Below, one piece after another: positions 33,970-43,068 of a DNA stretch of 64,000 nucleotides (positions are counted from its first letter, which is position 1; every line of letters starts with the position of its first letter). The stretch spans positions 4,856,001 through 4,920,000 of the forward strand of contig NZ_CP018319.1 of NCBI RefSeq assembly GCF_001952935.1. The letters are read 5' to 3'. Position numbers and translations under genes: made by a program. Under the pieces are notes generated by a model. The model worked only from the letters and a program-made list of their open reading frames with translations, was not told where the DNA came from and searched no databases. The DNA is from Pseudomonas frederiksbergensis. GTDB lineage: Bacteria > Pseudomonadota > Gammaproteobacteria > Pseudomonadales > Pseudomonadaceae.

Positions 33970-34188
33970 ATGACGGCGACTGATGAGTTTAGATTTCATG
34001 CCCATGAGCTGATCGTTGATCTGGACGCGGCCACCACGGAAATGATGAAGCTGATTTCTGCACATCAGCTGAGCGGCCCGGAATGGGAGCGGGTCACTCA
34101 ATGGCAGCACGAAGCGTATGAAAGATGGATGACTTATCTGAACGAGAGGTCATACCCGGAAACCGGCGATCACAACGCCCCTTGCTGA
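33970..34188 (+). CDS. Hypothetical protein, helical
   Basis: 72 residues, MTATDEFRFHAHELIVDLDA, then ATTEMMKLISAHQLSGPEWE. Weak GAGG box upstream of ATG. Helical, soluble, not recognised. Like the gene before it, it resembles the many short orphan proteins of Pseudomonas accessory regions. Confidence 0.5.
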   Translation: MTATDEFRFHAHELIVDLDAATTEMMKLISAHQLSGPEWERVTQWQHEAYERWMTYLNERSYPETGDHNAPC

Positions 34189-34259
34189 GTTCAGTGCAAC
34201 GGATGGATGTCTGGACAGCGACACGCTACATTCCCCTTTTTTCGGGATAAGGAAGCGTC

Positions 34260-34595
34260 ATGCGCAAATTGATTGGGGGAGTAGGGTTGGCGTTGCTGGC
34301 AGGCTGTTCATTGCCCGCGTCCCTGGTGCCGGGTGAACCCAACGTCAGCAAGTACAGCGACAAGGTGCCGAAAGACTATGCCGCATGCGTTCTGCCGGCG
34401 TGGCAGCGGGAGATACCCAATACGACCCAATCGGCGATTTCCAATGGCTACAGAGTCACGGCGCCGAGCATCATCACGGCCGACGAAATTGTCGATATCG
34501 TGAAATCCAAGGATGGCAGTCACGTATCGCTTTATCAGGGGCCGCCCTGGGCGAAATCCGGGGCGTTGCGTCAGGCAGTGCGTGATTGTCTTTAA
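34260..34595 (+). CDS. Small lipoprotein
   Basis: 111 residues. Lipoprotein signal MRKLIGGVGLALLAGCSLPA with LAGC lipobox (Cys16). Mature part KYSDKVPKDYAACVLPAWQREIPNTTQSAISNGYRVTAPS has one further cysteine pair. AAGGAAG before ATG. Convergent with the Rrf2 gene, 3 bp apart. Function unknown. Confidence 0.7.
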   Translation: MRKLIGGVGLALLAGCSLPASLVPGEPNVSKYSDKVPKDYAACVLPAWQREIPNTTQSAISNGYRVTAPSIITADEIVDIVKSKDGSHVSLYQGPPWAKSGALRQAVRDCL

Positions 34596-34598
34596 GGT

Positions 34599-35168
34599 TT
34601 AGTCGGTGATTTCGGTGACCTGGATGATCGGGTCGGCGCTTGCCTGAGTGCTCGCATTGATTTTCTTTTCCCGACGATCGTTTATCCAGTTGTCCACCTG
34701 AGCATTGAATTGCGCCGGCGCTTTTCGTCCGACCTTTCTGGCGAGATCAAGAATGGTCTGCTGGGCGAGGGCGTCTTCCATGCGTTTTTGCGCGGTCATC
34801 ATGACGGCATGCACCGAACATGGACCCGCCAGCGCCCACGCTGGCGCGGAACCTTCGAACAAAGCGCAACGCCCCCGAATCTCTCGGCAATCGAAGATGA
34901 GTTTCTGGCCGTCGATGGCATTGACGATATCCAGAATGCTGATTTCGTCAGAAGGCCGGGCCAGCTTGAAGCCGCCGCGTACGCCTTCAGTGGCGACCAC
35001 CAGTTTTGCCTTGGCCAGTTTGGTGAAGATTTTTGCCAGATAGTCCTGTGGTACGCCTTGCAGCTCGGCAAGGTCTCGCACGCTCGCCTCACGGGTGTCG
35101 CCGCTGCTGCCGACCAGAAAAACCAGGCAGTGAATGCCGTACTCAACGCCTGCGCTGTAAAGAGACAT
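34599..35168 (-). CDS. Rrf2-family transcriptional regulator
   Basis: 189 residues. Winged-helix N-terminus with the Rrf2 pattern YGIHCLVFLVG...VRDLAELQGVPQDYLAKIFTKLAKAKLVVATEGVRGGFKLARP. Three cysteines (DCREIRGRC, then Cys in AGPCSVHAVM) lie where IscR/NsrR carry an Fe-S cluster, but the spacing of the third differs. C-terminal tail is longer than usual. ATG 35168 has a GGAG box at seven bases. It diverges from the FAD oxidoreductase at 35451, its likely target. Confidence 0.85.
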   Translation of the reverse strand: MSLYSAGVEYGIHCLVFLVGSSGDTREASVRDLAELQGVPQDYLAKIFTKLAKAKLVVATEGVRGGFKLARPSDEISILDIVNAIDGQKLIFDCREIRGRCALFEGSAPAWALAGPCSVHAVMMTAQKRMEDALAQQTILDLARKVGRKAPAQFNAQVDNWINDRREKKINASTQASADPIIQVTEITD

Positions 35169-35450
35169 ATCAATCTCCGACCAAAGTAGTCGCAAATGCT
35201 AACAGCGGCACGCGAGCAGGGCAACGCGTCCTGTCGCTTCTTCATTATGCGTCGCGCGGCAGTTTTGGCTCTCGATAGGCCTTTTTCGGACAAATCAAAC
35301 TTTTCGATACCAACCATCGGTAAATTCGCTTTGTGCCATGCAACTAGGATCAATATAGTCGCCGTTGTCAGGTCCGCATTGGAAAGCAGCCCAACCGAAG
35401 CGCGTGACCTTTAACGAATTCATCACTTGGTCTTTTCCCCGGAGTTAACA

Positions 35451-36653
35451 ATGAAACAACACATCCTGGTTATTGGCGCAGGTTTCGGTGGCATGTGGAC
35501 GGCTTTGAGCGCCACGCGTCTGTTCGACATTCATGGCCACAGCGACGTTGAAGTGACCGTTCTGGCTCCTCAGGCCGAGCTGCGAGTGCGTCCGCGTTTC
35601 TACGAGCCGAATGCGCACCAGTTGGCCGCACCGATCGGCGAACTGTTCGATGCGGTTGGCGTCCAGTTCATCAAGGGCTCTGCCGAAACCATCGACGTTG
35701 AGCAAAAACGGGTCGGCTACGTTGATGCGTCCGGCAACCAGCGGGTGTGCAACTACGACAAACTCGTTCTGGCGACCGGCAGCCGCCTGGCCTTGCCGAA
35801 CACGCCAGGTGTGGCGGAACACGCCTTCGACGTGGATCAGATCGAACAGGCCATACGCCTGGAAAATCACCTCAAGTCCCTGGTCAACCTGCCAGAAAGC
35901 AAAGCCCGCAACACCGTAGTGGTGGCTGGCGGTGGCTTTACCGGGATTGAAACCGCGACCGAAATGCCTGCGCGGCTGCGCGCCATCCTGGGTGATCGCG
36001 CCGACATCGACGTGATCATCGTTGATCGTGGCGAGAAAGTTGGCGGGTCCATGGGCGCCGAGATCGCCAAGTCGATCGTTGAAGCCAGTATTGAAACGGG
36101 CGTGAAATGGCGCTTGAAATCGTCGGTCGTCGCCGTCGATGAAAATGGCGTGACCCTGACCGATGGCCAGCGCATCGATGCCAAAACCGTGGTCTGGACC
36201 ACCGGTGTGCGCGCCAGCTCGTTGACCGAGCAGATTCCGGCCGAGCGCGACCACCTCGGTCGTCTTCACGTCGATGCGCACCTGAAAGTCATTGGTCAGG
36301 AAGACATCTTTGCCACCGGCGACGTCGCCTATGCCGCCAGCGATGACATCGGCAACTTCGCATTGATGACCTGTCAGCACGCGATCTCGCTGGGTCGTCA
36401 TGCCGGCAACAACGTTGCTGCGCAGATTCTGGGCGTGGACCCGACCCCGTACAGCCAGCCGAAATACGTGACCTGCCTCGATCTGGGTGCCTGGGGCGCG
36501 GTCTACACCGAGGGTTGGGACCGCCAGGTGAAGTTGGTCAGGGAGGAAGGCAAGGCGCTGAAGACTCAGATCAACACGATGTGGATCTACCCGCCCGCGG
36601 CTGATCGTGTCACTGCACTGGCTTCGGCGGATCCGATGATTCCTGTCGCCTGA
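35451..36653 (+). CDS. FAD-dependent NAD(P) oxidoreductase (NDH-2-like)
   Basis: 400 residues of the pyridine nucleotide-disulfide oxidoreductase family. FAD fold HILVIGAGFGGMWTALSATRLF at 4-25, NAD fold TVVVAGGGFTGIETATEM near 157-174, and the FAD-closing IFATGDVAYA near 284. It looks like a type II NADH dehydrogenase or related quinone reductase but lacks a clear C-terminal membrane anchor. CGGAGT precedes ATG. Divergent from Rrf2; strong terminator downstream. Confidence 0.85.
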   Translation: MKQHILVIGAGFGGMWTALSATRLFDIHGHSDVEVTVLAPQAELRVRPRFYEPNAHQLAAPIGELFDAVGVQFIKGSAETIDVEQKRVGYVDASGNQRVCNYDKLVLATGSRLALPNTPGVAEHAFDVDQIEQAIRLENHLKSLVNLPESKARNTVVVAGGGFTGIETATEMPARLRAILGDRADIDVIIVDRGEKVGGSMGAEIAKSIVEASIETGVKWRLKSSVVAVDENGVTLTDGQRIDAKTVVWTTGVRASSLTEQIPAERDHLGRLHVDAHLKVIGQEDIFATGDVAYAASDDIGNFALMTCQHAISLGRHAGNNVAAQILGVDPTPYSQPKYVTCLDLGAWGAVYTEGWDRQVKLVREEGKALKTQINTMWIYPPAADRVTALASADPMIPVA

Positions 36654-36692
36654 AACCTTGGCAGCGTTGCTTCGATAACGCTGTCTGTTTAG

Positions 36693-36731
36693 AAAAAATC
36701 CCGCCCGGGTTTTCTTGGGCGGGATTTTTTT
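36693..36731. terminator. Bidirectional-type terminator
   Basis: AAAAAATCCCGCCC / GGGCGGGATTTTTT, 14-bp stem with a 10-base loop, T-tract to 36732. Ends the FAD oxidoreductase transcript. Confidence 0.88.
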
Positions 36732-36773
36732 TGCGCCTTGAGCGGTTGCGGGCGTGAAATTTAACGTGTAGTT

Positions 36774-36805
36774 TTTCATGAAATTATAAGTATAAAATTT
36801 CATGA
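36774..36805 (+). promoter_or_regulatory. Direct TTTCATGA repeats upstream of the amine oxidase gene
   Basis: TTTCATGAAA (a 10-bp palindrome) at 36774-36783 and TTTCATGA at 36798-36805, 24 bp apart, in an AT-rich 80-bp promoter region ending eight bases before the ATG. A likely operator for the XRE-cupin regulator encoded in the same operon. Confidence 0.5.
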
Positions 36806-36812
36806 GGGCCGT

Positions 36813-38102
36813 ATGTTCCAGCAATCTACCCAGCACGTCTCCAGCTATTACGCCCACACCTGCGCGGATCGCTTGGTGGATCGAGCTGTACTTGAGGGCG
36901 AGCAGGACACCGAAGTGTTGATCATCGGGGCCGGCTTCAGTGGGTTGCATACGGCGTTGCGTCTGGCCCTGGCCGGTAAGCGCGTGACGTTGCTGGAAGC
37001 CAGTCGGGTGGCCTGGGCCGCCTCGGGGCGCAATGGCGGTCAGGCCATTCTCGGTTGGTCGTGTGACATGCCGCCGTTGGAGGAAGCGCTAGGTTATGAG
37101 CGTGCGCGCCGGTTATGGGACAGCATGCGTTGGGCTGCCCGGGAGTTGCGAGACTTGCCTGGCCGCCATGGTTTCGATTGTGACTATCGGCCTGGTCACC
37201 TGTGGACGTCGGTGATGCCGCGTCGGGTGAGTCTGCTGACAGAATGGCAACACGAGGCCAGCCACAAGTGGGGCCACGATGGTTTGCAGTTCATCTCGCG
37301 CGAGGCGTTGCCTGATTGGGTCGCCAGTGAGCGCTATCAGGCGGGCCTGTTCGATCCTGAAGGCGGGCATTTGAATCCGCTGAAACTGGCGCTCGGCCTC
37401 GCCGCTGCGATTGAACAGGCCGGTGGATGCATTCATGAACAGAGCAAGGCGTTGAGTTATCACGAAGAAGGCGATCGTTACGTGGTCACCACTGAACGCG
37501 GTCGCATTCGCGCCGACGTGCTGGTGCTGGCGTGCAACGCCTACCTTGATCGGCTTGATCCGCAACTGTCGAGTTGCGTGTTACCGGTCGGCACTTATCA
37601 GGTGGCCACCGCGCCACTTTCAAAGCAACAGGCGACCGCGTTGCTACCGAGCAATGTGTGCGTCACCGACAACCAGTTTGTCCTCGATTATTTCCGCCGT
37701 ACACCAGACAACCGCCTGCTGTTCGGCGGTGGATGCACTTACCTGGGCGGCATGCCGAAGGACATCGCCGCTGCGACACGGCCCTATCTGGAGCGCGTGT
37801 TTCCCCAACTGAAAGGCGTCGAACTGGACTTTGCCTGGGGAGGGCACATCGATCTGACCCTCAAGCGCACGCCTGACATCGGTCGACGTGGCGATCTCTA
37901 CTGGCTACAGGGTTACTCCGGACATGGCGTGCTGCCGACGTTGGCCGGGGCGCGTGCCGTGTCCGACGCGATCCTTGGCCAGCCCGATGAGCTGGCGTTG
38001 TACCAGGGTTTGATCAACGGCAGCTTTCCCGGTGGAAAGTATTTGGCAGCACCGCTGGAAGCCATCGGCAAAGCCTGGTATCGCCTGCGCGACAGCCTTT
38101 GA
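36813..38102 (+). CDS. FAD-dependent amine oxidoreductase (PuuB-like, DAO family)
   Basis: 429 residues. FAD fold EVLIIGAGFSGLHTALRLALAGKRVTLLEA (about 34-63), ARNGGQ-type motif ASGRNGGQAILGW, and the DAO C-terminus GYSGHGVLPTLAGARAVSDAILG. Closest in pattern to gamma-glutamylputrescine oxidase. With an XRE-cupin regulator and a glutamine-synthetase-like gene following at 26 and 22 bp, it fits a gamma-glutamylated polyamine or amine route; the true amine is unknown. Confidence 0.87.
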   Translation: MFQQSTQHVSSYYAHTCADRLVDRAVLEGEQDTEVLIIGAGFSGLHTALRLALAGKRVTLLEASRVAWAASGRNGGQAILGWSCDMPPLEEALGYERARRLWDSMRWAARELRDLPGRHGFDCDYRPGHLWTSVMPRRVSLLTEWQHEASHKWGHDGLQFISREALPDWVASERYQAGLFDPEGGHLNPLKLALGLAAAIEQAGGCIHEQSKALSYHEEGDRYVVTTERGRIRADVLVLACNAYLDRLDPQLSSCVLPVGTYQVATAPLSKQQATALLPSNVCVTDNQFVLDYFRRTPDNRLLFGGGCTYLGGMPKDIAAATRPYLERVFPQLKGVELDFAWGGHIDLTLKRTPDIGRRGDLYWLQGYSGHGVLPTLAGARAVSDAILGQPDELALYQGLINGSFPGGKYLAAPLEAIGKAWYRLRDSL

Positions 38103-38127
38103 AACATCAATTTCTGGAAAACTTCTG

Positions 38128-38682
38128 ATGGACATGCAAGAAGAAATCTCGGCGCTGGCGATCCTGATCCAGGACCTGCGCAAACACAAAAAATACACCC
38201 TGAAAGACTTGGCGGACAAAATCGGTCGTTCGGTGGGCTTTCTTTCGCAAGTAGAACGGGGTTTATCACGTCCCACGGTGGCGGACTTGACCGCCATCAG
38301 CGAAACCCTCGGCGTGCCGACCACCTATTTCTACAGTTTGCCCAAGCCCATGGCGTTGCCTTGGGTGACCCGTCCGGATGAGCGACGCACGCTGTATTAC
38401 GCCGACGGGATCACCGACATCCTCGTCTCACCGAAGATGAGGGCGTCCTTCTCAATGCTTGAAAGCCAACTGGAGCCCGGCGCCAGCAGCGGTGACCGGC
38501 ACATGAACGACAGCTCGGAGCAGGGTGGCTATGTCCTCGAGGGGGAGCTGACGCTATGGCTGGATGACGACAAACCGGTGACGTTGCGCACCGGCGACAG
38601 TTTCCAGCTGGCCAGTCACACACATTGCCGCTACGGCAACCTCTCGGATCGGCTCGCCCGGGTGCTTTGGGTTTACACCTGA
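38128..38682 (+). CDS. XRE-cupin transcriptional regulator (PuuR-like)
   Basis: 184 residues. HTH_3 (about 15-70: LKDLADKIGRSVGFLSQVERGLSRPTVADLTAISETLGV) and a C-terminal cupin_2 (about 105-182: GYVLEGELTLWLDDDKPVTLRTGDSFQLASHTHCRYGN). PuuR-type proteins repress polyamine genes. Sits between the oxidase and the synthetase gene, so it probably autoregulates the operon through the TTTCATGA sites. Confidence 0.87.
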   Translation: MDMQEEISALAILIQDLRKHKKYTLKDLADKIGRSVGFLSQVERGLSRPTVADLTAISETLGVPTTYFYSLPKPMALPWVTRPDERRTLYYADGITDILVSPKMRASFSMLESQLEPGASSGDRHMNDSSEQGGYVLEGELTLWLDDDKPVTLRTGDSFQLASHTHCRYGNLSDRLARVLWVYT

Positions 38683-38703
38683 TAAAAACAACAAGGAACA
38701 CTA

Positions 38704-40053
38704 ATGATGGATGCTGTCTGCTCTGATCTGGTTGCTGAGGTTCGCGCGTTTCGCCAGCGCTTCCCGCAGGTGCGTTACGTTGACCTGATTTCCCTGGATA
38801 TTCCCGGGCATTTTTATGGCAAGCGCTACCCGATAGAAATGCTCGAGAAGGTCGCCGCTGGCAGCGCGCTCAAGCTGCCGCAAAACTGTGTGTTGCTGGG
38901 TACGCAGGGCGGTCTGTTCAAAATCGGCGACTACTGTTTCAACGACGGCGACCCGGATGCTCCCCGCCGCCTGGTGCCCGGTACGCTCAAGCCCGTGAGC
39001 TGGGAAAAACAACTGCTGGGGCAGATGCTGATTACCTCGAGCGGTACTGAAAAGCCTATCGTCTTCGAGCCGCGCGAAGTGTTGGCGCAGGTGCTCGAGC
39101 GCCTTGGCCGAAAAGGGATTTTCCCCGTCGTCGCGTTCGAGCTGGAGTTCTATCTGTTCGATCGCCAGCTGCGTGACGGCTTGCCACAGTTCCCTCGCGA
39201 TCAGCTGACCGACGATGCCGATGATCAGCCGAATATGCACATCGAACGGCTGTCGAGATTTTCACCGGTACTCGATGACATGGTCGAGACGGCGAGGGCG
39301 CAAGGCATTGATGCCACAGTGATCACTGCGGAGCTGGGCCCGGGCCAGTTCGAAATCAATTTCGGTCACCTTGACGATGGCCTGCGTGCGGCCGACTGGG
39401 CAGCCCTGTTCTGCCGCAGCACACGGGGCGTGGCCCTCAAGCACAATCACCGCGCCAGCTTCATGGCAAAACCCTATTTGCAGCATCCCGGTAGCGGCAT
39501 GCATGTGCATGTGAGCCTTTACGACGAGGCGGGAACCAACCTGTTGGCAGCAAACGATCAGCAGGCGCTGCGCCATGCCGTGGCCGGTTGCCTTGAAGTG
39601 TTGCCGCATTGCATGCCGATCTTTGCACCGAATCACAACGCCATGCGGCGCTTGAGCGGCACGGTGAATGTGGCGACGCGCGCCAGTTGGGGTTTTGAAG
39701 ATCGTGACGCCTGCCTGCGGGTGCCTGAGTCGGACGCGAAGAATCTGCGCATCGAACATCGCCTGGCGGGCGCGGATGCCAATCCATATCTGGTGTTGGC
39801 GGCGATTCTGGTCGGGCTGGAGCACGGGTTGGAAGTGGGTCGTGAACCGATTGCATCCCTCAATGAAGATCGTGGCAGCGGAATCGACTTCCCGCTGGAG
39901 ATGCTGGAGGCCGTGCGTGCAATGCAAAACAACGTTCAGCTGCGCGAGGGATTGGGGGCTGAGTTTGTGGATGTCTATTGCGAAAACAAGCGCCAGGACC
40001 ATTTGGCATTCCTGCACGACATCAGCGCGCGGGAGTATCGCTGGTACCTCTAA
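38704..40053 (+). CDS. Glutamine synthetase family protein (gamma-glutamylpolyamine synthetase-like)
   Basis: 449 residues of the GS class used for gamma-glutamylation of amines (PuuA/SpuI type). Catalytic features: FELEFYLFDRQ (metal Glu), TAELGPGQFEINFGHLDDGLRAAD, KHNHRASFMAKP...GSGMHVHVSLYDEAG, and RLSGTVNVATRASWGFEDRDACLRVP. The usual GS adenylylation tyrosine region is not evident. Tandem ATGATG start. Would attach glutamate to an amine before oxidation by the upstream enzyme. Confidence 0.87.
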   Translation: MMDAVCSDLVAEVRAFRQRFPQVRYVDLISLDIPGHFYGKRYPIEMLEKVAAGSALKLPQNCVLLGTQGGLFKIGDYCFNDGDPDAPRRLVPGTLKPVSWEKQLLGQMLITSSGTEKPIVFEPREVLAQVLERLGRKGIFPVVAFELEFYLFDRQLRDGLPQFPRDQLTDDADDQPNMHIERLSRFSPVLDDMVETARAQGIDATVITAELGPGQFEINFGHLDDGLRAADWAALFCRSTRGVALKHNHRASFMAKPYLQHPGSGMHVHVSLYDEAGTNLLAANDQQALRHAVAGCLEVLPHCMPIFAPNHNAMRRLSGTVNVATRASWGFEDRDACLRVPESDAKNLRIEHRLAGADANPYLVLAAILVGLEHGLEVGREPIASLNEDRGSGIDFPLEMLEAVRAMQNNVQLREGLGAEFVDVYCENKRQDHLAFLHDISAREYRWYL

Positions 40054-40208
40054 GTCAGCCCTTGTTAAGGTGCGTCCATAAAAAATGTGTGGATATTTAA
40101 TGAGTTAGAAGGTTTAGTAACTGGTTGGTGAGTCAAAATATCTTGTTACAGACAGAAATATTAAGTAATATTCGCCCGCGTTCACCACCACGGTTTATGC
40201 ATTTTGAG

Positions 40209-40243
40209 TCCCAGGCGTCCATCAGCTGCCTGGGATTTTTTTT
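40209..40243 (+). terminator. Rho-independent terminator
   Basis: TCCCAGGC / GCCTGGGA stem with an 11-base loop and eight T. Ends the amine operon; lies 30 bp from the convergent response-regulator gene. Confidence 0.85.
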
Positions 40244-40272
40244 GCCTGAAATTCGCGACAAATGTATATCCG

Positions 40273-40905
40273 CTAGCGTGAAATGATCCCGTGATCGATC
40301 GCGTATTTGACCAGGGCCGCGGGTTTGTCGATGTTGAGTTTGCGCCGGATGCTCAGGCGATGGGTTTCGACCGTGCGAACGCTGATGTCCAGTTCGCGGG
40401 CCATCTCCTTGTTGTTCAGCCCTTGAGCCATCTTGTACAACACCTGGCTCTCGCGCGGTGTCAGCTCGTTGTCGGTATTTTTATCGGCGATGAGCCGCTG
40501 GGCGATCTCGGCGCTGTAGAACGTGCCGCCACTGGCGATGGCTTCGATCGCCGCGATGATTTCCCGCGACGGTGAGTTCTTCAGGACATAGCCGCTGGCC
40601 CCCGCGCGAACGGATTCACTCACGTATTCGTTATTGTCGTACATGCTTAGCACCAGCACCTTGAGCGACGGGTACTGGCTGCGTAATACCCGGGTCAACT
40701 CGAGTCCGTTCATGTCCCGCAGGCTGATGTCGACCAGCAACAGGTCCGGCTGGCAGCGCCCGACCATTTCAATGGCATCCGCGCCACTCTCGGCTTCGCC
40801 CACGACTTCCAGGGGAGGCATGACCGCCAGCAGCGCTTTGATCCCGTCGCGGACCAGGGCGTGATCGTCGACCAGGGCGACGCGGATCGGGTAGGGCAGG
40901 TTCAT
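40273..40905 (-). CDS. NarL/LuxR-family response regulator
   Basis: 210 residues. Receiver with Asp59 (LLLVDISLRDMNG) and Lys in GYVLKNSP; C-terminal LuxR HTH (about 145-205: LTPRESQVLYKMAQGLNNKEMARELDISVRTVETHRLSIRRKL). Partner of the kinase gene 31 bp upstream on the same strand. The pair diverges from cstA, whose leader contains CTACGTAG-type palindromes of the kind NarL-family proteins bind. Confidence 0.92.
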   Translation of the reverse strand: MNLPYPIRVALVDDHALVRDGIKALLAVMPPLEVVGEAESGADAIEMVGRCQPDLLLVDISLRDMNGLELTRVLRSQYPSLKVLVLSMYDNNEYVSESVRAGASGYVLKNSPSREIIAAIEAIASGGTFYSAEIAQRLIADKNTDNELTPRESQVLYKMAQGLNNKEMARELDISVRTVETHRLSIRRKLNIDKPAALVKYAIDHGIISR

Positions 40906-40936
40906 CGCGGGTATTCACTCTTGTTGTGGGGGCGAG

Positions 40937-42304
40937 TCAGTGTGTTGTACCGGGCGTTTTCATTGGCAGCCAAACGTCCAGCTCGCTTCTTCCCGGCATT
41001 GAGATCAGATCGAATCGTCCACCAAAATGCTCGACACGCTCACGAATATTACGCAGGCCAATGCCCGCGTGACGACGTTCAACCTGGGCGACGTTGAAAC
41101 CGATACCGTCATCGACCACCGTCAAACGAATGGAATCTTCGGACCCGTGCAGGGTAATGGAGACGTTTTTAGCCTGGGCGTGTCGTTCAATATTGGTCAG
41201 GCCTTCTTGCACGATGCGAAACAGCGAGACCGCTGCCCCATCGACCAGGTGGCAGTCGAATTCGTTGTCGTTAAAAGTCACCACCAGGCCGCTGCGTTGC
41301 TCGAATTCTGCGGCGAGTTGACCGATCGCCGCCGGCAGGCCCAGGGTGTCGAGCAGCGAGGAACGCAGGTCGTGGGAGAGGCTGCGAACCTCGCCAATCG
41401 CTTCGCCCAGGCGCTGCGTGGCGTCTCTTAGCGTACTCAAGCCCTTGTCATGTGCTTGGCCATTCTCGAGCAGGTGGCTGGCCAGTTCGAACTGAAACTT
41501 GATCGAGACCAGTAACTGGCTGATGCCGTCGTGCAGTTCACGGGAAACCCGTGAGCGCTCTTCCTCTTGCAAGCTGACGATACGCTGGGTCAGGCGCTGC
41601 AGTTTTTTGTCGGCCAGACGATGCTCGCTGACGTTCAGCGTCATGCCGCTGGCGAAGACAAACAGCACCGCCACGAGGGCCACCGCGGCAATCGCCAGCA
41701 TGGTCTTGCGAATGCCCTGGGCCACTTCGTCACGCGCCTGTTGGGTCGCGCGTTCAACGTCTTCAAGGTAAATGCCGGTGCCGAGCATCCAGCCCCAACG
41801 ATCCAGCATCACCACATAGGCGAGCTTGTCGGTCACCTGGCCGGAGGAGGGTTTGTTCCAGGCGTAGCGCTGAAAGCCTTCGCCCGATTGCGCACTTTTG
41901 AGCAATGCCTGGATCACCGGCAAACCGTGAGGGTCTTTCATGTCCCACAGGTATTTGCCCACCAGCTCCGACTGGCGAGCGTGCATCAGGCTGCGGCCTT
42001 CGTGGTCGTAGACGAAGAAGTAGCCATTGATGCCAAAGCTGAGCTTGCGCAGTTCTTCCAATACTTTTTGCTGGGCGTGTTCGTCGCCGTGGCCGTCGTC
42101 GTACAGCGGTTCGATCAGGCTTTGCGCCATTTCGACGTAGTTCTTAAGTTCTGCGCGCTTGCTCGCCAGAATGCTGTCTTCGATCAGTTGCGCCTGTTGT
42201 TCACCCAGTTGCCGGTTCATGGAAATCACCAGCGCACAGATGACGGCGATGGCCAGCATCAGCGGCAGAATCCCGAGCGCGACGATTTTGTGTTTGAGCT
42301 GCAT
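40937..42304 (-). CDS. Membrane sensor histidine kinase with Cache domain
   Basis: 455 residues from ATG 42304 (MQLKHKIVALG); the longer open frame runs into the repeat region. TM1 about 7-29, periplasmic single Cache_2-type domain about 35-195 (GINGYFFVYDHEGRSLMHARQSELVGKYLWDMKDPHG), TM2 about 200-222, HisKA_3 with phospho-His258 (VSRELHDGISQLL) and HATPase_c. Cache_2 sensors often bind small carboxylates; with cstA nearby, pyruvate or a peptide-derived signal is a reasonable guess. Confidence 0.9.
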   Translation of the reverse strand: MQLKHKIVALGILPLMLAIAVICALVISMNRQLGEQQAQLIEDSILASKRAELKNYVEMAQSLIEPLYDDGHGDEHAQQKVLEELRKLSFGINGYFFVYDHEGRSLMHARQSELVGKYLWDMKDPHGLPVIQALLKSAQSGEGFQRYAWNKPSSGQVTDKLAYVVMLDRWGWMLGTGIYLEDVERATQQARDEVAQGIRKTMLAIAAVALVAVLFVFASGMTLNVSEHRLADKKLQRLTQRIVSLQEEERSRVSRELHDGISQLLVSIKFQFELASHLLENGQAHDKGLSTLRDATQRLGEAIGEVRSLSHDLRSSLLDTLGLPAAIGQLAAEFEQRSGLVVTFNDNEFDCHLVDGAAVSLFRIVQEGLTNIERHAQAKNVSITLHGSEDSIRLTVVDDGIGFNVAQVERRHAGIGLRNIRERVEHFGGRFDLISMPGRSELDVWLPMKTPGTTH

Positions 42305-42451
42305 CTGTGCTCCTGTCCGGACCGAGGGAAGGCGAAGGCCCGGCATCATATGCCAAAGATACGCGGGGCCAGTAGCGGTGCTGGACGGAATGACTTGTAG
42401 TAGCTGAGCTTGCTCGCGATGGCGGCCTGACAGCCGACCAATCTCTTTCAG

Positions 42452-42803
42452 GTGTACATATCCATTGCTGCGGTAACGGCGGCTAATGGTTTCGCCCTTA
42501 CGGCGAGTCCCTTTTGTCAAACGCCACAAAAGGAACCAAAAAGTCTCGCCCCAGCGTCCGGCCCCTCGCTTGGGCTCGGCGTTCCTTCGTTCCGGTATTC
42601 ATCTGGGGGCATCGCCTCCGGTCGGCTTCGCTTCGACCTCCTCTCGATGTGTTCGACTGCGTCGAACGGCGCTGCGCGCCTGCCCCCCAGATGAACACCT
42701 CCACTCAGCCTCCCGAAGGGGCGGGTGGATCAAGATCAAGAGCTGCAGGCGAGCTAACGCTCGGCCTGTTGAGTGGTGAGAAGCGAAAGGTGTACGCCGA
42801 TCC
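42452..42803. repeat. Partial copy of the long inverted-repeat element
   Basis: Starts GTACATATCCATTGCTGCGG, followed by GGTTTCGCCCTTACGGCGAG and the CACAAAAGGAACCAAAAAG stretch, as in the left arm of the element at 47493. Its other end (ATCAAGATCAAGAGCTGC through GTGTACGCCGATC) matches, in inverse orientation, the centre of that element. The right arm is missing. It lies inside a REP array (a REP fragment ends at 42441, full REPs resume at 42806), suggesting insertion. Confidence 0.7.
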
Positions 42804-42805
42804 CT

Positions 42806-42970
42806 TGTGGGAGCGAGCCCGCTCGCGATGGCGGCCTGACAGCCGACCAATCACTTCCTGCCAAACATCCAATCCCTGTGGGAGCGGGCTTGCTCGCGAA
42901 GGCGGCCTGACAGCCGACCAAATAGTCGCAGATGTACACCATTCCCCTGTGGGAGCGACCTCGCTCGCGA
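42806..42970 (+). repeat. Tandem array of three REP units at 71-bp spacing
   Basis: REP cores TGTGGGAGCGAGCCCGCTCG (42806), TGTGGGAGCGGGCTTGCTCG (42877) and TGTGGGAGCGACCTCGCTCG (42948) are all in the same orientation, exactly 71 bp apart; the first two are followed by GGCGGCCTGACAGCCGACCA. A fragment of the same unit lies at 42406-42441. Direct tandem REPs differ from the inverted doublets elsewhere in the window. Together with the partial element they fill most of the 910-bp gap before cstA. Confidence 0.85.
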
Positions 42971-43068
42971 TGGAGGTATATCAGACGACATCAATCTTGA
43001 ATGACAACTCGCATTCGCGACCAAGTCGAATCGCTGCGCCGTCGCTCAAACAAGAAGCTCACCGTCAT

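Noticed and set aside
42806..42970. Evenly spaced repeats considered as a CRISPR array
   Set aside because: Repeats are REP palindromes, the spacers share the same GGCGGCCTGACAGCC sequence, and there are no cas genes.
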